64,000 nt of DNA from Aliagarivorans taiwanensis DSM 22990 (GCF_000429505.1 NZ_AUBZ01000005.1:62001-126000), one strand, 5' to 3'; positions 7,728-17,148 are shown, numbered from the stretch's first letter. Notes: generated from the sequence alone by a model not told the origin. A program made the numbers and translations.

Positions 7728-8873
7728 CTAATTTGGTTTTCTTTTGAGACTCAGCGTATTGTCGCCACTCTTCTTCGGTTTAACCTTTGGAACTGCGCTT
7801 TTTGCATTGGGGTTTACATACACCTTTTTACTTGGCTTGTTGCCACCTTTGTTAGTGGATGCCCCACCCGCTTTACCCTCTGAGTGTTTGCGTTCAGGGC
7901 GCTCCGACTCCTTGTTCCAGCTCTTGGTTTTGCTGTCATCGTTGCGGCTAAATGACTTGCCTCGGTTGTCACTTTTACCGCTGCGGCGTTTGTCTGCATC
8001 CGAGCGGCTGTTATCGTTATGAGAACGGTTGCCCTTTTGAGCTAGCGCGCCACGTCCCTCACCCTGACCACTTGGACGGCGTGGGTTACCACTGCGCTCG
8101 CCTTGCTTAGGCTTGTTGCGCTTCACTTCGCGCAATTTAGCAGGATCAGCAGTACCGGTTGAGTGGGCAACGGCTGCGTTTAGCTCTGCCATCTCTTGCT
8201 CGGTGAGGTCACGCCACTGACCAGACTTCAAGCCTTTGAGGTCGATATGCATAATGCGCGAACGTTTAAGCTGTGTGACTTCGTAGCCCAGATGCTCACA
8301 CATCCGGCGGATCTGACGGTTAAGGCCCTGGGTAAGAACGATTTTGAACTGGAACTTACCCGCCGGGGTCACCACACAGGGTTTGGTGATAGTTCCAAGA
8401 ATCGGCACGCCACGGCTCATCCGTTCGACAAAACGCTCTGAGATCGGTTTGTCTACGGTGACCAGATACTCTTTGTCGTGGGCGTTCTCGGCGCGCAGGA
8501 TCTTGTTGACGATATCACCATCGGAGGTCAGTAGAATGAGGCCCTCAGACGGCTTATCCAAACGTCCAATCGGGAAGATCCGCTGTTTGTGGCCAATCGC
8601 ATCAATGATATTGCCGCGTACATCGCGCTCGGTGGTACAGGTGATCCCAACCGGTTTGTTGTACGCGATGTAAACGCGGTCACGCTTATCGGCAGCAGTC
8701 GCTTTAATCGGCTTGCCATCGACCTCAACACTATCGCCAGGCTGAACCTTAGTACCCAGCTCCGGGCGCTGACCATTAATGGTGACACGGCTTTGCTCAA
8801 TCAGCTTGTCGGCTTCTCGGCGTGAACAGTAACCGGACTCACTGATAAATTTGTTGAGGCGTTTTTCTGACAT
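7728..8873 (-). CDS. rluF: 23S rRNA pseudouridine synthase RluF-like, with long basic C-terminal tail
   Basis: This RsuA/RluF-family enzyme converts uridine to pseudouridine in rRNA; RluF of E. coli acts at position 2604 of 23S rRNA. The 381-residue product has an N-terminal S4 RNA-binding domain (RLNKFISESGYCSRREADKL), then the catalytic domain with GRLDKPSEGLILLT, whose Asp is the nucleophile, and the RsuA-type motif GLNRQIRRMCEHLGY. The core ends near residue 250. The remaining about 130 residues are low-complexity, rich in Lys, Arg, Ser, Gly and Asn, and make the protein clearly longer than the E. coli enzyme (about 290). RluB is a less likely alternative. Confidence 0.85.
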   Translation of the reverse strand: MSEKRLNKFISESGYCSRREADKLIEQSRVTINGQRPELGTKVQPGDSVEVDGKPIKATAADKRDRVYIAYNKPVGITCTTERDVRGNIIDAIGHKQRIFPIGRLDKPSEGLILLTSDGDIVNKILRAENAHDKEYLVTVDKPISERFVERMSRGVPILGTITKPCVVTPAGKFQFKIVLTQGLNRQIRRMCEHLGYEVTQLKRSRIMHIDLKGLKSGQWRDLTEQEMAELNAAVAHSTGTADPAKLREVKRNKPKQGERSGNPRRPSGQGEGRGALAQKGNRSHNDNSRSDADKRRSGKSDNRGKSFSRNDDSKTKSWNKESERPERKHSEGKAGGASTNKGGNKPSKKVYVNPNAKSAVPKVKPKKSGDNTLSLKRKPN

Positions 8874-8970
8874 GGTAATCGGCTGTAGCTACTTAGTTGG
8901 TGCGGGAGTGTAGAGTATATAAGGTGGGAAAGAAACTGGTTTGATATAGATAGCCGGTTAACGCTTATTG

Positions 8971-8997
8971 AAAGGAAAAAGGGCGTAAAAACACCCT
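8971..8997 (-). terminator. Terminator after the DUF2845 gene
   Basis: On the minus strand AGGGTG, a loop of six bases and CGCCCT form a six-pair stem (one G-T pair) at 8980-8997, followed by TTTTTCCTTT. It lies 30 bases after the stop codon of the DUF2845 gene. Confidence 0.7.
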
Positions 8998-9026
8998 ACT
9001 CTTTTGCTGGATAGCCAATGAAAGAA

Positions 9027-9302
9027 TCAGCGCCGACTGAGTTCAATCTTTGAAACCGAGCCAGCTCTGACGGTTATATAAGTCTTCTTATTTGCCAGTT
9101 TGTAGAACAGCGTCTCGACTTTTATCTCTGCGCCACCGCCTGTTAGCTCTTCGCGGGCTAGAGGTGTACCACAGCTATCAAGCACATCAAACAAGCTACT
9201 GCCTTGCCTTATCCACGTTCCACCGCAGTTCACATTGGATACTTCGTGGCGCTGAGTAGCGTAAGCATTGAGCCCCAGAATGAGGCCACTGACCAAAAGC
9301 AA
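9027..9302 (-). CDS. Small exported DUF2845-family protein
   Basis: A 91-residue protein with an N-terminal hydrophobic stretch (LLVSGLILGLNAYA) that looks like a signal peptide. The conserved pattern NCGGTWIRQGSS...DVLDSCGTP is diagnostic of DUF2845 proteins, small periplasmic proteins of unknown function in gammaproteobacteria. Two cysteines (in NCGG and SCG) could form a disulfide. An in-frame stop is followed by no ATG or GTG, so translation probably starts at a TTG (9300-9302), preceded by GGGCGGG. It is a single-gene unit with its own terminator. Confidence 0.7.
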   Translation of the reverse strand: MLLVSGLILGLNAYATQRHEVSNVNCGGTWIRQGSSLFDVLDSCGTPLAREELTGGGAEIKVETLFYKLANKKTYITVRAGSVSKIELSRR

Positions 9303-9387
9303 AGCCCGCCCTGTCGTAGCTGATAGCCTTAATTACTGATAGTTGTGCACCCACTATAGCCTAGCTGCAACCAATGGAGGCTTTCTT

Positions 9388-11136
9388 TTAGTTAAGCGAG
9401 TCGAGATACGCGCGCCAACCACCAAACTCACTAATATCAGTAGCGCCAGCAACCCCAATCGCCTCACAGATAAAACCGGTGACCCAGCGGCCGTCGGCCA
9501 ACTCTACCTTGCCGAGCCCCAGTGGCGCAGGAATGCCCTCAAGGAAATCGCCGACTCGCGCTTGGGGCAGCTGCCATAGCTCCATGGCAATCGACTGGCC
9601 GCCCTCTTCTACCCGTACCATGCCAGGCCGAGCCGGGCCATCACCGGCAAGTGCATAGAACTTGTAGGCAGCGGCGCTTTGGCACTTCTCCAGCAAACTG
9701 GCGCCGCGTTCCAATAGCTGATGATTAAGCGCCAGGCCTTCTAAGTGGGCGCCACAGACCGCTACGGTCATCATGCCTTGCTCTTCAGTAGATAGCGGCT
9801 GCTGACTCTCAAAACAACGGGCGATTTGCAGTAGCTTGTCGTCGCTGCCCGCCGCCGCAAACAGGGTAATACCGAAAGGCATACCGCCATCGCTTGATGC
9901 ATCGGGGATCGCCACTGCCGCATAGTCCAGCAGGTTCATAAAGTTGGTGTAGTAACCGAGGTTGCTATTTAGCTCGATGGGATTAGCCTCAAGCTCTGCA
10001 ATGGTGTAGATGTTCCCGGCAGTTGGGGTGAGCATCAAGTCCAGCTCACTCAGTTGCTTGTCGCAGCGTTTTTTAAACGCCTGCAACTGGTAGCTAGCTT
10101 TAAAGGCATCCACGGCAGAGTGTTCGGTCGCGCCCCCGACAATGGTTTGGATGACTGGCAGACAGCGACTGGCGTCAGCTTCGAAGAACTCTTGAATGGC
10201 GGCGTAACGCTCAGCCACCCATGGGCCTTGATAAAGTAGCGTTGCAGCGTCGAGGAAGTCTTGGAAGTCCACCTCGACCAGCTCGGCGCCTAGTGCGGAG
10301 AAGTCTTGCTTGGCCTTTTCAAAACGCTCGGCGAAGACATGGTTGCCAAAAAAAGCCAGTTGGGCTTTCTTTGGCACGCCGATACGCAGCTTGCCGCTGC
10401 CACCAGCTGCATTTATTGGTGCCGGCAGCTTCTCACGGGCATAACTGTCAGCCTCATCGTACTGCCCGGCAATCGGCAGCAGGGTTTGAATATCTTCAAC
10501 GCTGTGGGCGAATAAGGTCACGCAATCGAGGCTGCGACATGCGGGAACCACGCCGGAGCAGCTCAGCAGGCCCTTGGAGGCCTTCATGCCCACCAAGCGG
10601 TTGAAGGCGGCGGGCACCCGGCCGGAACCTGCGGTGTCTGTGCCCAGTGAGAACAACACCTGTTTTAACGCCACCGATACCGCTGAACCCGAACTGGAAC
10701 CGCCTGACACATAATTTGGGTCGATGCTGTTTTTGCAGGCGCCATAGGGGCTGCGCACGCCCACCAAGCCAGTGGCAAACTGGTCGAGGTTGGTTTTCCC
10801 CAGCGGCACCGCACCGGCTTCAATTAGTTTGGCGACGACAAAGGCCGAGTCGCTTGGCTCATAGGCATAGTCCGGGCAACCCGCGGTGGTTGGCAGGCCG
10901 GCTAGATCGATATTGTCTTTAATGGCAAAGGGCACGCCATAGAGTGGTTTGTCGGCCGGGCTGTAATGGCTGAGGTCGAAGATAAAGGCCTCTAAGCGCG
11001 ACTCGCCAATCAGGCTGATCCAACAGTTGTTTTGATCGTTATGGGCGGCACGCCATTGCTGACGCAAGTAATCAGCCACCGTTAGCTCACCACTTTGATA
11101 GGCCGCCAACAGGGCTTTGATTGAAGCAAATTCCAT
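9388..11136 (-). CDS. atzF: Allophanate hydrolase (AtzF/DUR2 type)
   Basis: Hydrolyses allophanate to ammonia and carbon dioxide, the last step of guanidine or urea breakdown through carboxylation. The amidase-signature domain shows the Ser-Ser-Lys triad: Lys in AIKDNID, Ser in GGSSSGSA and Ser in DTAGSGR. A C-terminal allophanate-hydrolase domain (after about residue 450) ends with GATDISEFGGWRAYL. An ATG at 11145 is possible, but the ATG at 11134-11136 is preferred. It overlaps the carboxylase stop as TAATG and has AAAGGA at good spacing. Last gene of the guanidine operon; length (582) is normal for the family. Confidence 0.92.
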   Translation of the reverse strand: MEFASIKALLAAYQSGELTVADYLRQQWRAAHNDQNNCWISLIGESRLEAFIFDLSHYSPADKPLYGVPFAIKDNIDLAGLPTTAGCPDYAYEPSDSAFVVAKLIEAGAVPLGKTNLDQFATGLVGVRSPYGACKNSIDPNYVSGGSSSGSAVSVALKQVLFSLGTDTAGSGRVPAAFNRLVGMKASKGLLSCSGVVPACRSLDCVTLFAHSVEDIQTLLPIAGQYDEADSYAREKLPAPINAAGGSGKLRIGVPKKAQLAFFGNHVFAERFEKAKQDFSALGAELVEVDFQDFLDAATLLYQGPWVAERYAAIQEFFEADASRCLPVIQTIVGGATEHSAVDAFKASYQLQAFKKRCDKQLSELDLMLTPTAGNIYTIAELEANPIELNSNLGYYTNFMNLLDYAAVAIPDASSDGGMPFGITLFAAAGSDDKLLQIARCFESQQPLSTEEQGMMTVAVCGAHLEGLALNHQLLERGASLLEKCQSAAAYKFYALAGDGPARPGMVRVEEGGQSIAMELWQLPQARVGDFLEGIPAPLGLGKVELADGRWVTGFICEAIGVAGATDISEFGGWRAYLDSLN

Positions 11137-14100
11137 TAAATGCATTCCTTTTGTATGGCGTTTTTAGTCGTAGAACCAGCAACTGCTGAGCCCGCCCCTG
11201 TTACAGATTGATCCATTACAAACAGGCGCTGCCCGGCCTTGATCTGCGCCCCACTCGCTCGCTCTATGCTCACTACAGTGCCAGCGTGGGGCGCCAGCAC
11301 CTCGATTTCCATTTTCATCGCCTCTAAGATCATCAGCGGCTGTCCGGCTTCGACCTGCTCGCCGCTTTCTACCAGCACCTTCCACACGTTACCGGCGAGC
11401 TGGCTGTCTACCGCAAACTGGTCATCGCTCAACAGAACTTGCTCGTCCTCTAGCGCTTGGGTGTCTTGCTCGACTACGAAGTTGGCTTGGCCGGTTTCCT
11501 CCCAGCGTTGCCGCTCCGCTTCAAAGGCCTGCTGCTGCTTGGCCTTAAAGTCGCTAATGCTTTGTTGCTCGGCGTCAAGCAGCGCTTGATACTCGCTTAA
11601 ACCAAAGCTGGTTTGCTCAACCTTGAGGGCGAAATCGCCGCGGGGGAAGTCGCGGCGGATCTGCTTGAGCTCATCGCCAGATACCGGATAAAAACGGATC
11701 TGATCGAAAAAGCGCAGCAGCCAAGGCTTACTAAAGGCCGCACCGCGTTGATACTTGTTCCACATTTGCAGGGTGCGCCCAACAAACTGGTAGCCGCCGG
11801 GGCCTTCCATGCCATACACACACAGATAGGCGCCGCCAATACCCACCGCATTCTCAGGCGTCCAGGTACGCGCCGGGTTGTACTTGGTGGTCACCAAGCG
11901 ATGGCGCGGGTCGATAGGCGTAGCGACCGGCGCACCGAGGTACACATCCCCCAGCCCCATCACCAGGTAGCTGGCATCAAACACAATCTGTTTGACCTGC
12001 TCCATGCTCTCCAGGCCATTGATCCGGCGGATAAACTCGATGTTGTCCGGGCACCAAGGCGCATCTTTTCGCACCACTTCATCGTATTTTTGGATGGCCA
12101 AGCGGGTCGCCTCGTCATCCCAAGAAAGCGGCAAATGCACGATGCGCGAGGGTAGCTGCAAGGATGACACATCACCTAGCTCCGCTTCCGCCTTCTCGAG
12201 CGTGTCGAGCAGTTGGCTACGCGGCAAACTTAGGTTGTCATAGTGGATCTGCAATGAGCGAATACCTGGGGTTAGCTCCTGCACGCCCGGTAGTGCCCAC
12301 TCCTGCAGTTTCAACATCAGGGCGTGGGCGCGGAAGCGCAGCTTGATATCAAGGATCTGCTCGCCGTGCTCCACCAGCAGATAGTCTTCGCCGCTTGGGC
12401 GGTAGACCACCTTCTCGCCATATTGGGCCTTATCCAAGGATTTGATGATCGGGGAGCCTAACTCGCTGGCAGGTAAAGCCAACTCGTCACCACTTAGCTG
12501 TGCCAGCTGTTTAAGCTGGGCACGTTCAGCACGCTCGGCATCACTCAAGCTGACCGGGCTAAAGCGCACCTTATCACCCGCTTTAAGCTGACCCATCTTC
12601 CAAAGATCCGCCTTGATAATGGTGGCTGGGCAGACAAAGCCGCCCAAGCTGGGGCCGTCGGGGCCCAAGATTACCGGCATATCGCCGGTAAAATCGATGG
12701 TGCCGACCGCATAGGCATTGTCATGGATGTTAGACGGATGCAAGCCCGCCTCGCCGCCATCGCTACGCGCCCACTCGGGCTTAGGGCCAATCAGGCGAAC
12801 GCCGGTGCGCGAGGAGTTAAAATGCACCTCCCACTCGGCCGCAAAGAACTCGCTGATATCCTGCTCGGTGAAAAAGTCCGGCGCGCCATGGGGGCCATAG
12901 ATCACCCGAATATCCCACTCGCGCTCAATCACTGGTGCGCTAATAGCTTGCCCGCAATCCGGCTCTGCCTCATAGGCATTTAGGTGCACTACATCACCGG
13001 CTAGCAAAGCGCGGCCAGCATGCCCACCAAACTGCCCCAAGGTGAAGGTAGAGCGACTGCCCAGATACTCGGGGCAATCGATGCCGCCAGCAAACAGTAG
13101 ATAGCTACGCGCGCCCTGCTCGCCTACTTGGCCAAGGCTTAAGGTTTGTCCGGCTTTTACCTGAACCACTTGCCACATGGCCTGCGCTTCGCCGTCTAAT
13201 TTAGCACTGATCGGCGCGCCGCTAACCACGATATGGCAATCGCTGTTAAAACGCAGGGTTGGGCCGCTCACCGCAATCTCCAGACCGGCGCTAGACTCGG
13301 TGTTGCCTAATAGTTGATTGCCGAGGCGGAAACTTAGATTGTCCATCGGGCCGCTTGGTGGTACGCCCACGTCCCAGTAACCAACGCGACCGGGCACATC
13401 TTGGATGGTGGTTTGGGTACCGCCGCTTAACACATCCACGCTTAGCGGCTGGTAGTGAAAATGGTTCAGGCTGCTGGTGAGTACCTCGCCTTTCGAAACC
13501 GCTGGCTCGTTTAATAGCTGGCGCAGGTAGCGCAGGTTGTGCTCCAAGCCATATAGTTCGCTGTTCTCAAGCAGTTCGCTCAAGCCGCTTAGGGCTTTGG
13601 CGCGCGAGTCGCTGTGTATCATCAGCTTGGCTAGCATGGGGTCGAACAGTGGACTGACTTCCAGCCCGGGCTCAATCCAGCTGTCGATACGCAGGTGACC
13701 ATCGGCCACTGATTCGGGCCAGCTTAGGTGGCTTATCAGCCCCGCGCAGGGCTGGAACTGCTTGTTGGGATCTTCGGCATATAAGCGTAGCTGGATGGCA
13801 TGACCGCAAGCTTTGGCCTGCTCGGCCTGCTGCCAACTGCTCTGATGCTCTTCGCAGCCCAGCTCCAACATCAAACGCACAATATCGACGCCGAACACCA
13901 GCTCGGTCACGCCATGCTCCACCTGTAGGCGGGTATTCATCTCAAGAAAGTAAAACTGCTGGGCGTCTTGGTCGAATACAAACTCCACCGTACCGGCGCT
14001 GCGATAGTTCACCAGTTTAGCCAAGCGCACCGCAGTGCTATGCAGCTCGCTGCGCAGGGCATCGCTTAGGTTGGGCGCGGGCGTCTCTTCAATCACTTTC

Positions 14101-14804
14101 TGGTTACGCCGCTGGGCTGAGCAATCGCGCTCGCCCAAGGCCAATACGCCGCCTTGCCCATCGCCGACGATCTGCACCTCAATGTGGCGGGCCGCCACAA
14201 TAAATTTCTCTAAGAACACGCCGCCGTGGCTGAAGTTGTTCTCACTTAAGCGCACCACCGAGTCATAGGCCTGACTCAAGGTTTGCGCATCGTCGCAGCG
14301 CTGCATACCAATGCCGCCGCCACCGGCGGTGCTTTTTAGCATCACCGGATAGCCGATGCGCTCGGCCTCTTGCAGCGCGTCTTGTAAGTTGTCCAGCAAT
14401 GGCGTGCCAGGCACCAAGGGCACCTTGGCTTGCTCTGCCAATGCTCGGGCCTGGTGTTTCAGGCCAAAGCTGCGCATCTGCTCGCCGGTTGGGCCTAAAA
14501 ATACGATGGAGGCGGCCTCACAGGCTTCGACGAATTCAGGGTTTTCACTTAAAAAGCCATAGCCGGGATGGATCGCCTCAGCGCCGGTGTCTTTGGCAAT
14601 CTGGATAATTCGCTGTTGATTGAGGTAGGTGTCAGCCACCGCGCCCTCGCCCAAACAGACGGCTTCACTGGCTTGGCGCACATGCAGGCTATCGGCATCG
14701 GCTTGGTGATAAATGGCCACACTGGCAATGCCTAAGCTTTCCAGGGTGCGGATGATTCGGCAGGCAATCGCGCCGCGATTGGCAATCAGAACTTTTTTAA
14801 ACAT
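11136..14804 (-). CDS. Biotin-dependent guanidine/urea carboxylase
   Basis: A 1222-residue carboxylase with the layout of DUR1,2-type urea carboxylase. It has biotin carboxylase (about 1-445; MFKKVLIANRGAIACR, ATP-grasp loop TAGGGGIGM, MNTRLQVEHGVTE), two KipA/KipI-like carboxyltransferase domains (about 460-1010), and a C-terminal biotinyl domain with EAMKMEIE, Lys about 1164. The annotation 'urea carboxylase' is traditional. Here a guanidine-II riboswitch lies immediately upstream, a guanidine-I riboswitch heads the operon, and two DUF1989 proteins accompany it, the set shown to act on guanidine (forming carboxyguanidine, then allophanate). Substrate is therefore inferred to be guanidine. 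The ribosome site is weak, fitting riboswitch control of translation. Confidence 0.92.
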   Translation of the reverse strand: MFKKVLIANRGAIACRIIRTLESLGIASVAIYHQADADSLHVRQASEAVCLGEGAVADTYLNQQRIIQIAKDTGAEAIHPGYGFLSENPEFVEACEAASIVFLGPTGEQMRSFGLKHQARALAEQAKVPLVPGTPLLDNLQDALQEAERIGYPVMLKSTAGGGGIGMQRCDDAQTLSQAYDSVVRLSENNFSHGGVFLEKFIVAARHIEVQIVGDGQGGVLALGERDCSAQRRNQKVIEETPAPNLSDALRSELHSTAVRLAKLVNYRSAGTVEFVFDQDAQQFYFLEMNTRLQVEHGVTELVFGVDIVRLMLELGCEEHQSSWQQAEQAKACGHAIQLRLYAEDPNKQFQPCAGLISHLSWPESVADGHLRIDSWIEPGLEVSPLFDPMLAKLMIHSDSRAKALSGLSELLENSELYGLEHNLRYLRQLLNEPAVSKGEVLTSSLNHFHYQPLSVDVLSGGTQTTIQDVPGRVGYWDVGVPPSGPMDNLSFRLGNQLLGNTESSAGLEIAVSGPTLRFNSDCHIVVSGAPISAKLDGEAQAMWQVVQVKAGQTLSLGQVGEQGARSYLLFAGGIDCPEYLGSRSTFTLGQFGGHAGRALLAGDVVHLNAYEAEPDCGQAISAPVIEREWDIRVIYGPHGAPDFFTEQDISEFFAAEWEVHFNSSRTGVRLIGPKPEWARSDGGEAGLHPSNIHDNAYAVGTIDFTGDMPVILGPDGPSLGGFVCPATIIKADLWKMGQLKAGDKVRFSPVSLSDAERAERAQLKQLAQLSGDELALPASELGSPIIKSLDKAQYGEKVVYRPSGEDYLLVEHGEQILDIKLRFRAHALMLKLQEWALPGVQELTPGIRSLQIHYDNLSLPRSQLLDTLEKAEAELGDVSSLQLPSRIVHLPLSWDDEATRLAIQKYDEVVRKDAPWCPDNIEFIRRINGLESMEQVKQIVFDASYLVMGLGDVYLGAPVATPIDPRHRLVTTKYNPARTWTPENAVGIGGAYLCVYGMEGPGGYQFVGRTLQMWNKYQRGAAFSKPWLLRFFDQIRFYPVSGDELKQIRRDFPRGDFALKVEQTSFGLSEYQALLDAEQQSISDFKAKQQQAFEAERQRWEETGQANFVVEQDTQALEDEQVLLSDDQFAVDSQLAGNVWKVLVESGEQVEAGQPLMILEAMKMEIEVLAPHAGTVVSIERASGAQIKAGQRLFVMDQSVTGAGSAVAGSTTKNAIQKECI

Positions 14805-14820
14805 GAGAGTTGGCTCATTA

Positions 14821-14869
14821 GCCGGGTCGTCCCGGCGGAAACCTTGGCCTTGCTAGGGTCGTCCCTGGC
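14821..14869 (-). ncRNA. Guanidine-II (mini-ykkC) riboswitch
   Basis: On the minus strand two hairpins with identical GGG-ACGA-CCC tips are separated by 15 bases. The first (14852-14869) has stem GCCAGGG/CCCTAGC with one mismatch; the second (14821-14836) is a perfect GCCGGG/CCCGGC stem. Tandem stem-loops with ACGR loops closed by G-C pairs define the guanidine-II (mini-ykkC) class, which binds one guanidinium per loop. The element ends 16 bases before the carboxylase ATG, the usual place for translational control by this class. Confidence 0.9.
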
Positions 14870-14915
14870 CTTTTGCTTTTATTGAGTACCGTTAGTCTGT
14901 TTACAGTCGGCCAGA

Positions 14916-15560
14916 CTAGGCCGCATCCCACACCAGCACCTCAATGGGCGTTGGGTTGTAGGCATTACACGGATTGTTCAATTGTGGGCAGTTGGAGATC
15001 AGCACGATGACGTCCATCTTAGCTTCCATCTCCACGTACTTGCCCGGTGCGCTGATGCCATCTTCAAAGGTCAGGCCGCCCTCTTCGGTGATTGGCACAT
15101 TCATAAAGAAGTTCACGTTATGGGTCAGGTCGCGTTTGCTCAGGCCATACTCGGGGTTTTCGGTCACCGCCAGCAGCCACGAGTCGCGGCATGCATGCAT
15201 ACAGCGTTTCTCCAGTGCATAGCGCACGGTGTTACTCTCGGTGGAACAGGCGCCACCCAAGGTATCGTGACGACCACAGGTGTCGGCGACGATCTCCAGC
15301 AGTGGATTGCCTAGGTTAGTGAGCAGCATCGAGCCGGTGCTGAGGTAGGCTTGGCCCTGCTCGCGCAGAGTGTCCATGGCACTGTAACGCTCTGCGGTAT
15401 CATCGGCGGAGTAGAACAAGCAGTCGGCGGCTTGGTTGCCCTCTAAATCGAGAATGCGAAAACGCTGGCCTTTTTTCACCACCTTAAAGTAGTAATCGCC
15501 GGCATCGACCACATCGCGAACCACTGCATCGACCGGTCTTAGTGTGCTTTCCTTAATCAT
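14916..15560 (-). CDS. DUF1989 urea-amidolyase-associated protein, putative carboxyguanidine deiminase subunit
   Basis: A 214-residue DUF1989 (UAAP) protein: [47 protein letters not shown] and [11 protein letters not shown] are the family landmarks. Proteins of this pair were long called urea-carboxylase-associated; biochemical work identified a heteromeric carboxyguanidine deiminase (CgdA/CgdB) that turns carboxyguanidine into allophanate plus ammonia. The gene lies between its larger paralogue (21-base gap) and the carboxylase. Which of the two subunits it corresponds to is not decided here. The name by family is sure; the activity is inferred from family and riboswitch context. Confidence 0.87.
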   Translation of the reverse strand: MIKESTLRPVDAVVRDVVDAGDYYFKVVKKGQRFRILDLEGNQAADCLFYSADDTAERYSAMDTLREQGQAYLSTGSMLLTNLGNPLLEIVADTCGRHDTLGGACSTESNTVRYALEKRCMHACRDSWLLAVTENPEYGLSKRDLTHNVNFFMNVPITEEGGLTFEDGISAPGKYVEMEAKMDVIVLISNCPQLNNPCNAYNPTPIEVLVWDAA

Positions 15561-15581
15561 GATTGGCTCCTTGTTAGGTGG

Positions 15582-16334
15582 CTACAGCGCTTGGCCGCTG
15601 AGGTTTGGCTGGTATTGAAGGGTGTTTTCGAAGCCGCGGCGGTTCTCGTCGCAGTGGTTAAGGCAGGCATCGTCTTCCGCCACCGGGGCCGATTTAACCA
15701 TCTCGACCAATACCGCATTACGTGGATAGTCTTCGCTGCTGTCCATGGGATGGGCACAGGTTGAGAAGGCCACCACGGTGCCCATCTCAAAGCGCAGCTC
15801 AATCACTGAGCCTGCTTTGCTGTGCTCGGGCGTAAACACCAATTGGCCAGTGCTTTCACATACCACTTTCGAGAACAGATTGAGCGAGCCGGCCAGATCG
15901 CGCAGGCCCAAGCCAAACTTAGCCAACTCGGTCAGCAGGCTATCCTGACCGTTCTGGCGCCAGGCATTGCGGTGGTTTTGATAGTCGCGCTTACCCCAGC
16001 GCTTTTCCACCAGTGCCTTGTTACTAAAGCCACCCACGCTGTCAATCCAGCCGGTGTCATCGGCCACGATGGAGCAGAAGATCCGCCCCATATCGCTATA
16101 TACACAGTTACCGGTGGTCATCTTAAAGGTGTGCTGGCACTTTAAGGTATCAGGCAGGTTAATCCGCTCCAGCAGATTACGTGGGTTGTACATCAGCAGG
16201 CTGCAGTTGGCGCCGCCAGTCACATCGGTAAAGCGCAGGCTGTAACCTGCCGGGACTTCCAGCGAACCGTGTTGGCCGCCTTGGTATTCATGTTTGAATA
16301 AAGCGTCTTTTTTAAACAGCGTTGCTAAGGTCAT
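15582..16334 (-). CDS. DUF1989 urea-amidolyase-associated protein (larger paralogue), putative carboxyguanidine deiminase subunit
   Basis: A 250-residue DUF1989 protein, distantly similar to the next gene. It contains YSLRFTDVTGGANCSLLMYNP, DMGRIFCSIVADDTGW, RDLAGSLNLFSKV and the ending CDENRRGFENT typical of UAAP proteins. With its smaller partner it should form the carboxyguanidine deiminase of the pathway. Its ATG at 16332-16334 lies inside the 3' end of the ABC ATPase gene (23-base overlap) and has AAGGAG seven bases upstream, supporting tight coupling. Confidence 0.87.
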   Translation of the reverse strand: MTLATLFKKDALFKHEYQGGQHGSLEVPAGYSLRFTDVTGGANCSLLMYNPRNLLERINLPDTLKCQHTFKMTTGNCVYSDMGRIFCSIVADDTGWIDSVGGFSNKALVEKRWGKRDYQNHRNAWRQNGQDSLLTELAKFGLGLRDLAGSLNLFSKVVCESTGQLVFTPEHSKAGSVIELRFEMGTVVAFSTCAHPMDSSEDYPRNAVLVEMVKSAPVAEDDACLNHCDENRRGFENTLQYQPNLSGQAL

Positions 16335-17148
16335 GCTGTTGCTCCTTAGAAATAGTCGTAGGATTACTCACCTGCTGCAGCTGCTCAGCGGCGGCTTGCT
16401 TGGCGCCTTCAGAGGCCAAGGGCAGATCGAAGGTGACCTGAGCACCAAAGCGTTCCGGCTGCTGCGGATCGTGACGCACCTTGTCGAACACCCATAAACG
16501 AGAGCCAAGCTTGAAGCCCTCTTGCAGGTCGTGAGTAATCATAAAAATAGTCAGTTGCTGCTCTTGCCAGAGCTGCTGAATCAGGCCGTGCATGTCTTTG
16601 CGGATGCCTGGATCGAGCGCGCCAAAGGGCTCATCGAGCAGTAAGATCCGCGGCTGTTTCATCAGCGCCTGTGCAATCGCCAAACGCTGCTGCATACCAC
16701 CACTTAGCTCACTGGGGTAGCGCGAAGCGGCATGGCCCAAGCCGACCCGCTCCAGCATTGCCATGGCTTTCTTGCCAAGGGCCTTGCGGGCACTGCCCCA
16801 CACCCGGCCGAACAACGCAGATTGAGCAAACTCATCGGCCAACATGACGTTCTCCAGCGCGGTCATATGTGGGAACACCGAGTATTTTTGGAACACGATA
16901 CCGCGCTCAGGGCTGGGCTCGGGGTCAAGGGCTTGGCCGTCGAGCAGCAGCTCACCGCGGGTAGCTTGTTGGGTGCCGAGCAGCAGGTTTAAAAAGGTGG
17001 TTTTACCACAGCCAGAGGCGCCAACGATGCTGACAAATTCCCCTGGCATTACCTTCAGATTGATACGCTCCAGCACCACCTGTTCGCCATACTCCTTCCA
17101 CAACTGGCGAGCCTCGATTATCGGTTGGATGGATGGGATCTCGCTCAT
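16312..17148 (-). CDS. ABC transporter ATP-binding protein (guanidine/urea-type uptake)
   Basis: A 278-residue NitT/TauT-type ATPase: Walker A GASGCGKTT, Q-loop IVFQKYSVFPH, signature LSGGMQQRLAIAQAL, Walker B RILLLDEPFGALD and switch His in MITHDLQEG. A long open frame continues upstream, but the ATG at 17146-17148 is chosen. It overlaps the permease stop as TAATG, has GGGAGA just upstream, and gives the normal family start (SEIPSIQPIIEARQLWKEY). It energises import of the operon's substrate, inferred to be guanidine. Confidence 0.9.
   Translation of the reverse strand: MSEIPSIQPIIEARQLWKEYGEQVVLERINLKVMPGEFVSIVGASGCGKTTFLNLLLGTQQATRGELLLDGQALDPEPSPERGIVFQKYSVFPHMTALENVMLADEFAQSALFGRVWGSARKALGKKAMAMLERVGLGHAASRYPSELSGGMQQRLAIAQALMKQPRILLLDEPFGALDPGIRKDMHGLIQQLWQEQQLTIFMITHDLQEGFKLGSRLWVFDKVRHDPQQPERFGAQVTFDLPLASEGAKQAAAEQLQQVSNPTTISKEQQHDLSNAV

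Noticed and set aside
11136-14804. Reading the carboxylase as a pure urea amidolyase component
   Set aside because: Both riboswitch classes in the operon sense guanidine and the DUF1989 pair belongs to carboxyguanidine metabolism, so urea as primary substrate is less likely.
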